Part shown: in pieces, positions 1-8,521 of the stretch | Layout of the letters: each line of letters starts with the position of its first letter | Numbering within the stretch: the first letter of the stretch is position 1 | Assembly: GCA_023415635.1 (NCBI GenBank) | Contig: JAEZJV010000061.1 | Coordinates: forward strand, 59,515-123,514 | Source: Bacillota bacterium | Lineage (GTDB): Bacteria; Bacillota; Clostridia; Lachnospirales; Lachnospiraceae | DNA length: 64,000 nt | Reading direction: 5' to 3' | The notes under the pieces: generated by a model | What the model was told of the DNA's origin: nothing | Databases searched by the model: none | The model's input: only the letters and a program-made list of their open reading frames with translations | Translations under genes and position numbers: made by a program

Positions 1-79
1 TTGATTTCTCCTTTTTCTCCTTTATTTAATATGAAAGATTTTCTATGCTAATATAGAGTAATCAAGACTCCTCCATAAA

Positions 80-2362
80 TCATGGACGGAAGAACTTAAG
101 CCGAAGGGCATTGGTTACCACAAAAACCGAGCTTAAGCTCATGGCAGCTGCCCCGAACATCGGATTAAGCTTCCAACCAAAGGCCAGATAAAAAACTCCT
201 GCTGCCAGAGGAATCCCAAGTGTATTATAAAAGAATGCCCAGAACAAGTTCTCCTTGATGTTTCGAAGTGTTGCCCTGCTTAATCTGACTGCTGTCACCA
301 CCTCGTAGAGACTGCTCTTCATTAATATGACCTCCGCTGCTTCAATAGCCACGTCTGTTCCTGCGCCAATTGCAATTCCGACATCCGCTCTTGCAAGCGC
401 CGGAGCATCGTTAATTCCGTCTCCTACCATAGCCACCTGCAGTCCCTTCTCCTTAAGAAGTCTGACCTCCTTCTCCTTATCCTGTGGCAGCACTTCGGCT
501 ATCACCCGGTCAATACCCACTTCCTGACCGATTGTCTGAGCAACCGCCAGATTATCCCCTGTCAGCATAATAATCCCGATCCCCATTCGCTTCAAATCTG
601 AAATCGCTTTTTTACTGTCAGGTTTTATGGTATCAGCCACTGCGATAATACCCAGAAGTCCTTTCTCGGAAGCAAAAAACATCGGTGTTTTTCCTTGCTT
701 TGCCAGCTGTCCGGCCTTTTCGATCAAGCCTCCCACAGCTTCCTTCTCTACGTCAACCAGGACTTTGTTTTCTCTAAGATAATTCAAATTACCTGCAATA
801 TAGCTCTCTTCGCCAATTGTTGCAGCTATTCCCTTTCCCGGTACTGCCCAAAAATCCTTTGTATCGGTAAGGACTACTCCCCTTTCTACGGCTTTTTCAA
901 CGATAGCATCTGACAGCGGATGCTCTGAGGATTTCTCCATCGAAGCAGCTATTGCCAGCAATTCCTCCTCTGTGATACCTTCTGTAATCAGGATATCAGT
1001 TACTCTGGGCTTCCCCTCCGTTATGGTTCCGGTCTTATCTAAAACCACCGTATCGGTCTTGTGGAGCAGCTGAAGCGCTTGGGCTGATTTAAACAATATC
1101 CCGCACTGTGCTCCTTTGCCGGTACCCACCATAATTGCCACCGGGGTAGCAAGGCCGAGAGCGCAGGGACAAGAGATAACAAGTACAGCTATTCCTATGG
1201 AGAGTGCAAATTCGAAGGATTGCCCAAGTATAAGCCAAAGGAAGGAGGCAGTGAATGCAATAAGGATTACCACCGGAACGAATACACCGCTGATTCGATC
1301 CGCCAGTCTGGCAATAGGAGCCTTAGAGGACCCTGCTTCCTCGACCAGACGGATAATCTGAGACAACGTTGTGTCTTCACCTATCTTTTCCGCACGGAAT
1401 CGGATATAACCGGTTTTATTCATGGTTGCTGCAAGGATCTTATCCCCTGCCTTTTTTTCTACCGGGATGCTCTCTCCGGTGATCGCAGACTGATCAATGG
1501 CTGTGCTGCCTTCTATAATTTCACCATCCACGGGAATACTCTGTCCCGGCTTTACACAAAGTATATCACCTATTGCTACCTCCTCCGCAGGTATCTCTGT
1601 TTCCCTGCCGTCACGAAGAATGATGGCCGTTTTCGGTACCAAATTCATCAGCTTGTTAATCGCCTCCGAGGTTTTTCCCTTCGATCTTGCTTCAAGATAT
1701 TTGCCCAGCGTAATCAGAGTCAGTATTGTTCCGGCAGATTCAAAATATAGATCATGGTGATAATGCATTACAATATCCATATCCATATGCCCGAGACCAT
1801 AACCGATCCGATAGAGGGCAAATATACCGTATAATACTGCGGCAGCCGATCCAACGGCAATAAGGGAATCCATATTGGGAGCCCTATGCCATAGGGTCTT
1901 CAGCCCTACCTGATAATATTTCCTGTTCACATATACAATCGGCAAGGTCAATAGGAACTGAGTAAAGGCCCAGAGGAATGCATTCTCTTCTCCGGTCATC
2001 AGCCTTGGAAGAGGAAGCTTCAGCATACTTCCCATTGACAGGTATAATAGAGGTATGAGAAAAATAACAGAACTCAGTAATCTCGACTTCAGCTCCACCT
2101 GTTCCTCTTCTATGGGATTTTGTTCCTTAGCCTTTTTTGCTGTATTATCTGTAACAGTATCCTTGACACCATAACCGGCTTTTTCCACCGCGTGAATAAT
2201 CTTAATATAGTCAAGTATAGCTTCATCATATTCCACATGCATACTGCCCTTCAGCAGGTTTACATTCACAGTATGAACTCCCTCCAGCTTACGGACGCTT
2301 TTTTCGACATTTACCTGACAAGCAGAACAAGTCATCCCTGTTACCTGAAATTTTTTATTCAT
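80..2362 (-). CDS. copA: Copper-exporting P1B-type ATPase, CopA
   Basis: Membrane pump that expels Cu(I) from the cytoplasm using ATP. The 760 residues show the full P1B layout: one N-terminal heavy-metal domain with GMTCSAC (Cys12, Cys15), an actuator TGES loop near 295-298, the metal-binding CPC in the sixth helix at 398-400, the phosphorylated Asp442 in DKTGT, the nucleotide-domain HP pair near 481-482 and GDGINDAP near the end. FYN and MSLSS in the last two helices fit Cu(I) rather than Zn/Cd pumps. A His/Met/Asp-rich luminal loop lies near 190-205. The start has GGAGGA 8 bases upstream. It is expressed from its own promoter with a CsoR-like operator. No csoR or copZ is in the window; the 79 bases downstream carry purine-rich, SD-like tracts that may serve the next gene outside the window. 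Confidence 0.97.
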   Translation of the reverse strand: MNKKFQVTGMTCSACQVNVEKSVRKLEGVHTVNVNLLKGSMHVEYDEAILDYIKIIHAVEKAGYGVKDTVTDNTAKKAKEQNPIEEEQVELKSRLLSSVIFLIPLLYLSMGSMLKLPLPRLMTGEENAFLWAFTQFLLTLPIVYVNRKYYQVGLKTLWHRAPNMDSLIAVGSAAAVLYGIFALYRIGYGLGHMDMDIVMHYHHDLYFESAGTILTLITLGKYLEARSKGKTSEAINKLMNLVPKTAIILRDGRETEIPAEEVAIGDILCVKPGQSIPVDGEIIEGSTAIDQSAITGESIPVEKKAGDKILAATMNKTGYIRFRAEKIGEDTTLSQIIRLVEEAGSSKAPIARLADRISGVFVPVVILIAFTASFLWLILGQSFEFALSIGIAVLVISCPCALGLATPVAIMVGTGKGAQCGILFKSAQALQLLHKTDTVVLDKTGTITEGKPRVTDILITEGITEEELLAIAASMEKSSEHPLSDAIVEKAVERGVVLTDTKDFWAVPGKGIAATIGEESYIAGNLNYLRENKVLVDVEKEAVGGLIEKAGQLAKQGKTPMFFASEKGLLGIIAVADTIKPDSKKAISDLKRMGIGIIMLTGDNLAVAQTIGQEVGIDRVIAEVLPQDKEKEVRLLKEKGLQVAMVGDGINDAPALARADVGIAIGAGTDVAIEAAEVILMKSSLYEVVTAVRLSRATLRNIKENLFWAFFYNTLGIPLAAGVFYLAFGWKLNPMFGAAAMSLSSVFVVTNALRLKFFRP

Positions 2363-2384
2363 AGTCCAAATCCTCCTGACCCCA

Positions 2385-2399
2385 ACCCCCCAGGGGGGT
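2385..2399 (-). promoter_or_regulatory. CsoR-like copper operator
   Basis: A 15-bp palindrome, A-C6-A-G6-T on the plus strand, lies between the copA -10 box and its ribosome binding site. G/C-tract palindromes of this kind are the known binding sites of CsoR-family copper repressors. Its position starting about 12 bp downstream of the -10 box fits repression lifted by Cu(I). The regulator itself is not in the window, so the assignment rests on site shape and gene identity. Confidence 0.7.
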
Positions 2400-2411
2400 A
2401 TCTATGAGCTT

Positions 2412-2440
2412 AGTATACTATTAACCTTAGAAAATGTCAA
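2412..2440 (-). promoter_or_regulatory. Sigma-A promoter of copA
   Basis: Near-consensus TTGACA (2440-2435), a 17-bp spacer and TATACT (2417-2412), reading toward copA. The copper operator follows directly downstream. Confidence 0.8.
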
Positions 2441-2536
2441 TCCGATTAATCTTATTCCATTCAGTTGTTCTGCTTACAGATATTGTCACCAGAAAGAGAA
2501 AATAGTAATAAAAAATCAAAAAATTCGCCGGAAATA

Positions 2537-2564
2537 TTGACTTTCCTTGGCTACATGATATAAT
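2537..2564 (+). promoter_or_regulatory. Promoter of the ABC importer operon
   Basis: TTGACT, 16-bp spacer, TATAAT upstream of the binding-protein gene. A small inverted repeat (CGCT-ATAA-AGCG, 2584-2595) lies in the leader; it could be an operator or a weak hairpin. No T-box or riboswitch is recognisable. Confidence 0.65.
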
Positions 2565-2625
2565 ACATTTCATATTACTTTAACGCTATAAAGCGATAAA
2601 CCAACAAATTCAGGAGGACCAACTT

Positions 2626-3618
2626 ATGAAAAAAATAATTGCACTGATCCTGTCAACGGTATTGGCTCTCAGCCTTATTGCCTGCAGTAAACCGGACACC
2701 CAAGCAGGTAAAGTTGACACAAATACCGAATCTAAAACTACCTATACCGTTGGAATTGTCCAGTTGGTACAGCACGAAGCTCTTGACGCTGCAACAAAAG
2801 GCTTTAGAGATGCGCTCTCGGAGCTTGCAGGAGATAAGGTCGTATTTGACGAACAGAATGCGTCGGGAGATTCTGCTACCTGCGCTACTATCAGTAATCA
2901 GTTCGTTTCCAGTAAGTATGATTTGATTATGGCCAATGCCACCCCTGCTTTGCAGGCAGCTGTTTCTGCTACCAATACGATTCCTATCCTCGGTACTTCC
3001 ATCACCGATTATGCGACAGCGCTGGATATCGATAATTGGAGCGGTGTTACAGGCTCCAATGTTTCCGGTACTTCCGATCTTGCTCCCTTGGATCAACAGG
3101 CTAACATGATTAAGGAATTATTCCCGAATGCCAAGAACATCGGAATTCTATACTGCTCCGCTGAACCGAACTCCAAGTATCAGTCAGCTACAATTACCGG
3201 ATATCTGAAAGATATGGGTTATACCTGCACCGAGTATACCTTCGCAGACTCCAATGACGTAGCTTCCGTAACTCAGAGTGCCTGCCAGGGCAGCGATGTC
3301 ATCTATATTCCCACCGATAACACTGCCGCTTCCTGCTCCGAAGCAATCAATAACGTAACGGAGCCTGCCGGAGTTCCTGTTATCGCAGGAGAAGAAGGCA
3401 TCTGTAAGGGCTGCGGAATCGCAACCCTGTCCATCAGCTATTATGATATTGGCTATTCTACCGGTAAGATGGCTTATGAAATCCTGTTTAATGGTGCTGA
3501 CGTATCAAAGATGGAAATTCAATTTGCTCCAAAGGTAACTTACAAATATATGGCTGACCGTGCTGCCAAGCAAGGCGTCACAATTCCTGACAACTACGAA
3601 GCAATCACAGTTGAATAA
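2626..3618 (+). CDS. ABC importer substrate-binding lipoprotein, PF04392 type
   Basis: Extracytoplasmic binding protein of an ABC importer. The 330-residue product begins with a signal peptide ending in a lipobox (LIAC, Cys at about 20), so the mature protein is anchored to the outer face of the membrane. The body resembles the ABC_sub_bind family (TrpX-like), a periplasmic-binding fold related to LacI-type sugar receptors; this family is linked in streptococci to tryptophan or related aromatic uptake. First gene of a three-gene operon with permease (20 bases downstream) and ATPase. RBS AGGAGG precedes ATG by 8 bases. The substrate cannot be read from sequence. The sensor part of the GGDEF-EAL protein at 37902-40457 appears to be of the same fold. 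Confidence 0.88.
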   Translation: MKKIIALILSTVLALSLIACSKPDTQAGKVDTNTESKTTYTVGIVQLVQHEALDAATKGFRDALSELAGDKVVFDEQNASGDSATCATISNQFVSSKYDLIMANATPALQAAVSATNTIPILGTSITDYATALDIDNWSGVTGSNVSGTSDLAPLDQQANMIKELFPNAKNIGILYCSAEPNSKYQSATITGYLKDMGYTCTEYTFADSNDVASVTQSACQGSDVIYIPTDNTAASCSEAINNVTEPAGVPVIAGEEGICKGCGIATLSISYYDIGYSTGKMAYEILFNGADVSKMEIQFAPKVTYKYMADRAAKQGVTIPDNYEAITVE

Positions 3619-3638
3619 TCCTTTATAGGAGGAAAGAT

Positions 3639-4610
3639 ATGGGCATTATTACTTCCTTAAATCCACTTTTCCTGCTGAATGCCCTCCCCGGCTCAGTAGC
3701 ACAAGGCTTAATCTGGGGTATTATGGCGCTGGGTGTCTACATCACCTTCCGCCTGCTGAATTTTGCAGATCTAACTGTTGATGGTTCCTTTGCCACCGGC
3801 GGTGCCGTTACAGTCATGCTGATAATCTCAGGCGTTCCTGTACCTTTGGCACTACTGGTTGCCATACTTGCAGGACTTGCAGCCGGACTGATCACCGGAC
3901 TGTTACATACCGCTCTTGGTATTCCACCGATTCTGGCAGGTATCTTAACGCAGATCGCTTTGTACTCCGTTAATCTGCATATTATGGATATGTCTGCGAA
4001 CCAACCTGTCAATACACAGAAGTACCAGCTGCTAGTCTCCTTGAAGGAAATACCTAAGGCTATCTTAGTCGGAAGTCTTTTTGTAATTGTGATAATTGCA
4101 ATTCTCTATTGGTATTTTGGCACGGAGCAAGGCTGTTCCATTCGTGCAACCGGCTGCAATCCGGCCATGAGTAAAGCCAATGGTATAAATATTGATTTTA
4201 CTAAGGTACTTGCTCTGTCTCTCTCGAACGGAATTGTCTGTCTGGCAGGAGGTCTGATGGCACAGTACCAAGGCTTTGCCGATATCAATATGGGCCGTGG
4301 CTCCATCGTAATCGGCCTGGCCGCAGTAATCATTGGCGAAGTGCTGGGGGATGCTTTACTTAAGAAACATATGAATTTCGCCCTCCGTATGGCCTTCGTG
4401 GTCCTTGGCGGTGTGATCTATTATATCGTAGTTACCATTGTCCTCTGGTTGAAGCTAAATCCTAATGATCTTAAGCTATTTACAGCAATTATCGTAGCTA
4501 TCTTCCTTGCTGTTCCGTATCTGCAGGGTAAAAATAAAAGCTCCTTCCGGCGTACAGCAAGAATATCTGCCGCCTCACTAAAGGCAAGGAATGATAAGGA
4601 GGCTCAGTAG
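3639..4610 (+). CDS. ABC importer membrane permease
   Basis: Hydrophobic 323-residue protein with about eight or nine predicted membrane spans, of the branched-chain amino acid/sugar permease superfamily (LivH-like) that partners PF04392 binding proteins. The segment GCSIRATGCNPAMSKANGI around residues 170-190 matches the cytoplasmic coupling loop of this family (compare RAxGxNxxAA in LivH/RbsC). It starts with AGGAGG and ATG 20 bases after the lipoprotein gene, and its stop lies one base before the ATPase start, so the three genes are almost certainly translationally linked. It would form the membrane channel for the same unknown substrate. Confidence 0.88.
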   Translation: MGIITSLNPLFLLNALPGSVAQGLIWGIMALGVYITFRLLNFADLTVDGSFATGGAVTVMLIISGVPVPLALLVAILAGLAAGLITGLLHTALGIPPILAGILTQIALYSVNLHIMDMSANQPVNTQKYQLLVSLKEIPKAILVGSLFVIVIIAILYWYFGTEQGCSIRATGCNPAMSKANGINIDFTKVLALSLSNGIVCLAGGLMAQYQGFADINMGRGSIVIGLAAVIIGEVLGDALLKKHMNFALRMAFVVLGGVIYYIVVTIVLWLKLNPNDLKLFTAIIVAIFLAVPYLQGKNKSSFRRTARISAASLKARNDKEAQ

Positions 4611-4611
4611 C

Positions 4612-5406
4612 ATGCTTGATATTTTTGATGTTCATAAGACCTTTAACCCCGGCACTATCAATGAAAAGGTGGCGCTGGACGGCGTCAATCTTCATATTGA
4701 TGCCGGTGATTTCTGTACCGTCATAGGCGGTAACGGTGCCGGAAAATCAACCATGCTGAATGCCGTTGCCGGAGTCTGGCCTGTGGATCAGGGTGCTATC
4801 GTGCTGGACGGACAGAATATCACCGGTATCCCGGAGCACAAAAGGGCTGCTTATCTTGGCAGGGTATTCCAGGACCCGATGACCGGTACCGCAGCTACTC
4901 TTGAGATTGAAGAGAACCTGGCACTGGCTGCAAGACGTGGCAAACGCCGTACTTTAGGCTGGAGCATTACCAGACAAGAGAAGGACAAATACCGTGAGCT
5001 TCTAAAAATCCTGGATCTTGGACTGGAAGACCGCCTTACCGCTAAGGTGGGTCTATTGTCTGGAGGGCAACGTCAGGCTCTTACACTACTGATGGCTACC
5101 TTGCAGCAACCGAAGCTTCTGCTTCTGGATGAGCATACCGCAGCTCTAGACCCTAAGACCGCAGAAAAGGTGCTTCGCATTACTGATCAGATCATAGCTG
5201 AGAATGATCTGACCACCCTGATGATTACCCATAATATGAGGGATGCCATCTCTCATGGTAATCGCCTGATTATGATGCATGAGGGCAAGGTCATCCTAAA
5301 TATCTCTGGTGATGAGAAGAAAAGGCTAACCATAGCCGACCTGATGCATCAGTTCGAAGCTGTATCTGGCGAAGAATTCACCAACGATAAAGCAATCCTG
5401 GGATAG
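4612..5406 (+). CDS. ABC importer ATP-binding protein
   Basis: ATPase subunit energising the importer. It has Walker A GGNGAGKST, Q-loop, signature LSGGQRQALTLLMA, Walker B LLLLDEHTAALD and an H-loop MITHN, in the expected order in about 264 residues. The catalytic Glu follows Walker B, so it should be active. The open frame extends upstream to 4591, but TAAGGAGG at 4595-4601 sits inside that extension and points to ATG 4612 (MLDIFDVH), which abuts the permease stop. Confidence 0.92.
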   Translation: MLDIFDVHKTFNPGTINEKVALDGVNLHIDAGDFCTVIGGNGAGKSTMLNAVAGVWPVDQGAIVLDGQNITGIPEHKRAAYLGRVFQDPMTGTAATLEIEENLALAARRGKRRTLGWSITRQEKDKYRELLKILDLGLEDRLTAKVGLLSGGQRQALTLLMATLQQPKLLLLDEHTAALDPKTAEKVLRITDQIIAENDLTTLMITHNMRDAISHGNRLIMMHEGKVILNISGDEKKRLTIADLMHQFEAVSGEEFTNDKAILG

Positions 5407-5468
5407 GCTATCCTACACAAGGTTCTTTCGTAACAACCTGTTTGGTAATAGTCTCTATGTTTATATAG

Positions 5469-5521
5469 GAATAAGGGTATATACAGATCACTCCGGTTGG
5501 AGCCTGCATATACCCTTATTC
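5469..5521. terminator. Long hairpin between converging genes
   Basis: A perfect 14-bp stem (GAATAAGGGTATAT pairing with 5508-5521) encloses a second small hairpin CTCC-GGTT-GGAG. It lies after the importer operon and before the end of the converging hydrolase gene. No long T-run follows on either strand, so it may be a weak or structural terminator. Confidence 0.5.
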
Positions 5522-5663
5522 TATTATATCAATAAATATACGCTATCCCATATCCCTCAATTTATTAATTCCTTCTATTACTTTCATTTTTATATTATCT
5601 CTATATTTATCCGTATGCTATTGCAAATCCCTGTGCAATCTCTCAATCGATTAGGGATTTTAC

Positions 5664-6791
5664 TTATTCCATATATAATAAATCTCTCAGCGTGGGATGA
5701 ATCGTCGAATATGCGTAGCCGCAATCTCTGACATGTTGAGCATATACCAGTGACAGATGGTTATCAGGGTCCATGATGATACAGGCACCTGCTGCACCGT
5801 CCCAACCAAACACACCACGGGGTGCTTTGGCATTACAATCCTTCGGATCCAAAAGTACCTGCACTCCGCAACCATAACCATAGCCCACTCTGCCCATCTT
5901 ATTCACAAGCTCCTCCCTCTGCACAGGACCCAGTAAATTGGTTCTCATAAGTTCGATGGTTTCTTCCTGAAGAAGTCGTACTCCCTTGGCACTTAATCCT
6001 TTACAGGCCAGTGTATCCGTAAATTTACCATAGTCCTCCACACAGCTAATTAGCCCCGCTCCACCGCTCTCATAGCCCTCTGACAACTGATAGCAGCAAG
6101 AGAGTTCCATCTCTGTTGATTCATGCTTGTCATTATTATATCTATACTGCGCTGCCAACCGCTCGTTTCTATTCATCGGTTTGGCAAAATAGGTATCCTT
6201 CATCTCCAGTGGTTCGAATATATGCTGTGAAAAATAATCCTTCAGGCTCCTTCCTGATATCACCTCAATGATGGCGCCGACTACATCATGACTCAAACTG
6301 TATAAAAAATGCTCTCCTGGTTCAAATTGGAGAGGAGTTTCAACAAAAGCACTGACAAGTTCCTGTGTGGTTGCCTTCTGCCCCTTTTCCTTCAGTACAC
6401 GTACAATGCCGGGACGATTCAGATCATAATCCAGGCCAGACTGCATAGAAAGCAAATGCTTCACCAGCAATTCCTTTCTTGCTGGTCTTGCCTGTTCTCC
6501 TTCCAGTACCTTCAAATCTGCATAAGCAGGTAAATATCGGGATACCGGTTGATCAAGCCCTATTTTCCCTTTTTCCACTAATTGTAAAACTGCTGTCATA
6601 GTAATAAGCTTAGTAGCAGAAAACATCAGGTATAGTTCGTTTCCCTGTATTTTTTTCTTCTTTGCACTGTCCGCATAGCCGTTATAATGGCGATACACCG
6701 GTTCATGATTTATATAAATGCTGCAATCAACAGATGGAATTCCTTCTGCTTCCAGTGAATTTAAGTAGTTTGTTATTCTCTTAAAATTCAT
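5664..6791 (-). CDS. Beta-lactamase-family serine hydrolase
   Basis: 375-residue member of the class C beta-lactamase/esterase superfamily (PF00144). Ser58-Ala-Thr-Lys61 is the SxxK catalytic motif; a Tyr-Ser-Leu around residue 164 occupies the place of the YxN/YxS motif. There is no signal peptide, so it is probably cytoplasmic and more likely an esterase or peptide hydrolase than an antibiotic-resistance enzyme. The start has AAAGGAG about 7 bases upstream. It stands alone, converging with the ABC importer and diverging from the kinase locus. Substrate unknown. Confidence 0.85.
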   Translation of the reverse strand: MNFKRITNYLNSLEAEGIPSVDCSIYINHEPVYRHYNGYADSAKKKKIQGNELYLMFSATKLITMTAVLQLVEKGKIGLDQPVSRYLPAYADLKVLEGEQARPARKELLVKHLLSMQSGLDYDLNRPGIVRVLKEKGQKATTQELVSAFVETPLQFEPGEHFLYSLSHDVVGAIIEVISGRSLKDYFSQHIFEPLEMKDTYFAKPMNRNERLAAQYRYNNDKHESTEMELSCCYQLSEGYESGGAGLISCVEDYGKFTDTLACKGLSAKGVRLLQEETIELMRTNLLGPVQREELVNKMGRVGYGYGCGVQVLLDPKDCNAKAPRGVFGWDGAAGACIIMDPDNHLSLVYAQHVRDCGYAYSTIHPTLRDLLYME

Positions 6792-6908
6792 ATTTCTTTT
6801 CTCCTTTGAACTATAAAGCTTGATTCCATTATATCACCTGCTATCTCATATTTCTATTATAATAATTATCTCACACGTCCATTGGCTTTATCGATTAAAT
6901 GCATTTTC

Positions 6909-6937
6909 TTGAAGCTGATTATGTTTTATGATATAAT
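6909..6937 (+). promoter_or_regulatory. Promoter of the first GHKL kinase locus
   Basis: TTGAAG, 17-bp spacer, TATAAT. The same -35 with flanking CT, the same spacer length with TTTATG near its end, and the same TATAATAT-N-CTAG recur upstream of the paralogous kinase at 59132-59160, so the duplicated unit included the promoter. Confidence 0.75.
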
Positions 6938-6960
6938 ATCCTAGATTAATTAATAATTGG

Positions 6961-7104
6961 AGAAACTACAGTATCGTTACCTGTGACACTTTTTATAGTG
7001 CACTAGAAGGTTTAGAGGCTATGAAAATAGGGCTGTTTGAGCTTTCGGACATTTTTATGCCGAGGATAACTGGAATGGAGTTTTTATCTGCCTATGTTAA
7101 ATGA
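6961..7104 (+). pseudogene. Remnant of a response-regulator receiver domain
   Basis: A reading frame without an ATG runs into the kinase leader and ends 15 bases before the kinase start. Its last codons read SDIFMPRITGMEFLSAYVK then stop; this matches the phosphoacceptor region of CheY-like receivers (SDI-MP-MxGxEFL). The preceding GLEAMKIG resembles the helix before it (DGLEALE). Neither the N-terminal part nor the output domain is present. I read it as an internally and terminally deleted response-regulator gene, once partner of the kinase, now transcribed as leader from the promoter at 6909-6937. Confidence 0.65.
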
Positions 7105-7119
7105 AAGGAGTGATACACC

Positions 7120-8412
7120 GTGATCACCATCGCTTTAGATATTCTTCGCTACAGTACAATTTTGGTATTCGGAGTGGCAGTATCTCTACTGATTGCCGGT
7201 GTACCGGAAGCACAGATTGCTAAATTTTCGACTGTCATATTGAATTTCTGGCTGCTTCTCCTTCAATTATTCTGTTGGCGGATTTTTGGGCTGCAAACCA
7301 CCTCTCAATTATACCCCTTCATTACGCATCTGCCCTTGATTCTATTCCTCGTCTTCTATTACAAACGTCCGGTCTTTATTTCGATTAGCAGCGTACTGAC
7401 CGCCTATCTCTGCTGTCAGATACCTCAATGGATCAGCACGGTGACGGAGTCAATTACCGGCAGACAATCTGTCGTTCTTATCAGTTACATCGCTACAACA
7501 TGTATTGTGTATTATTTTCTCAGGCGATATATGGTCAGCTCCATCAGAGCTTTACTGGAACGGTCAACACGCGCCTGCCTGCTTTTTGGTGCAGTACCTC
7601 TTTTATACTATTTATTTGATTATGCCACTACTGTCTACACGGACCTATTATACACAGGTGCCCGAGAGGCAGTGCATTTTACTCCCTCATTGATTTGTAT
7701 CTTTTATTTAGTATTTATACTCCTGTATAATAACGAATCTCAGAAACAGATCGAGGCCCAGCGTGAACGGGATCTCTTCTCATCCCAGCTCCAGCAGTCG
7801 AAGCTAGAGCTTGATAAGATGCGCCAGATGCAAAGTAACACCATTATTTACCGCCACGACATGCGCCATCATTTATCACTGATCGGAGGCTTTGTGGCTG
7901 AAGGTGATCTCCAGAAAATTAAAGAATATCTTGCCAACACCGAAGCTGATATTGATGCATTGACCCCAGTACGTTATTGTGAAAACGAAACCGTCAATCT
8001 GATTATATCAAGCTTTGTTGCACGGGCAAAAAAAGAGGATGTGGATCTGCAAGCAGATGTTAGGATACCCAGGGAGCTTGGTCTAAATGACACAGAGCTT
8101 TGTTCTCTCTTGTCCAACGCGCTGGAAAATGCCATAACCGCTGCAGCACAGTTGGAGGATGAGAAGCTTCGCAAGGTCTTTTTCCGTGGAACTGTGAACA
8201 AAGCTAATCTGATATTTTCCACAGAAAATGCCTATTCAGGAGAGCTCGAGATGGAGGGTGAAATACCCAAGTCTAAGAAGCAAGCACCCGGACATGGCTT
8301 CGGAATCAAGAGTATGATCTCCTTATTGGAACGTTATGGTGGCTTGTATTCCATAGAAACAAAGGATGGAGTGTTTAGCCTGCGGCTGATGCTGCCGTTA
8401 ATTAAGGAGTAA
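7120..8412 (+). CDS. AgrC-like GHKL sensor histidine kinase
   Basis: 430-residue membrane kinase. The first roughly 200 residues contain about six hydrophobic spans, followed by a coiled linker (residues about 205-235) and a GHKL catalytic half: phosphoacceptor region YRHDMRHHLSLIGG near 245, N-box NALENAITAA near 335, and G-box GHGFGIKSM near 390. This is the layout of AgrC-type peptide receptors (HATPase_c_5). Start is GTG with AAAGGAG upstream. Its expected response regulator is only a fragment upstream (6961-7104), so it is an orphan or signals to a distant regulator. A close paralog lies at 59243-60529; the stretch ALTPVRYCENETVNLI is identical in both. Ligand unknown. Confidence 0.88.
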   Translation: MITIALDILRYSTILVFGVAVSLLIAGVPEAQIAKFSTVILNFWLLLLQLFCWRIFGLQTTSQLYPFITHLPLILFLVFYYKRPVFISISSVLTAYLCCQIPQWISTVTESITGRQSVVLISYIATTCIVYYFLRRYMVSSIRALLERSTRACLLFGAVPLLYYLFDYATTVYTDLLYTGAREAVHFTPSLICIFYLVFILLYNNESQKQIEAQRERDLFSSQLQQSKLELDKMRQMQSNTIIYRHDMRHHLSLIGGFVAEGDLQKIKEYLANTEADIDALTPVRYCENETVNLIISSFVARAKKEDVDLQADVRIPRELGLNDTELCSLLSNALENAITAAAQLEDEKLRKVFFRGTVNKANLIFSTENAYSGELEMEGEIPKSKKQAPGHGFGIKSMISLLERYGGLYSIETKDGVFSLRLMLPLIKE

Positions 8413-8423
8413 ACCAAAAAATA

Positions 8424-8458
8424 AAGGCCTTGAAACAATTGGTTTCTCAAGGCCTTTT
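8424..8458. terminator. Bidirectional terminator
   Basis: Stem AAGGCCTTGA / TCAAGGCCTT with a short inner AAAC/GTTT extension, T-run on the plus side and an A-rich run (8411-8425) giving a T-run on the minus side. It serves the kinase (+) and dapL (-). Confidence 0.85.
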
Positions 8459-8521
8459 CATATAATATCCGAACGTATTGACAGAGACATCAGGAAGTGA
8501 ACTCTCTGTACTACCTTTAAG

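Noticed and set aside
1220..1750. 176-codon plus-strand frame inside copA
   Set aside because: Antisense shadow of a clearly coding P-type ATPase gene; no ribosome site and no recognisable domains.
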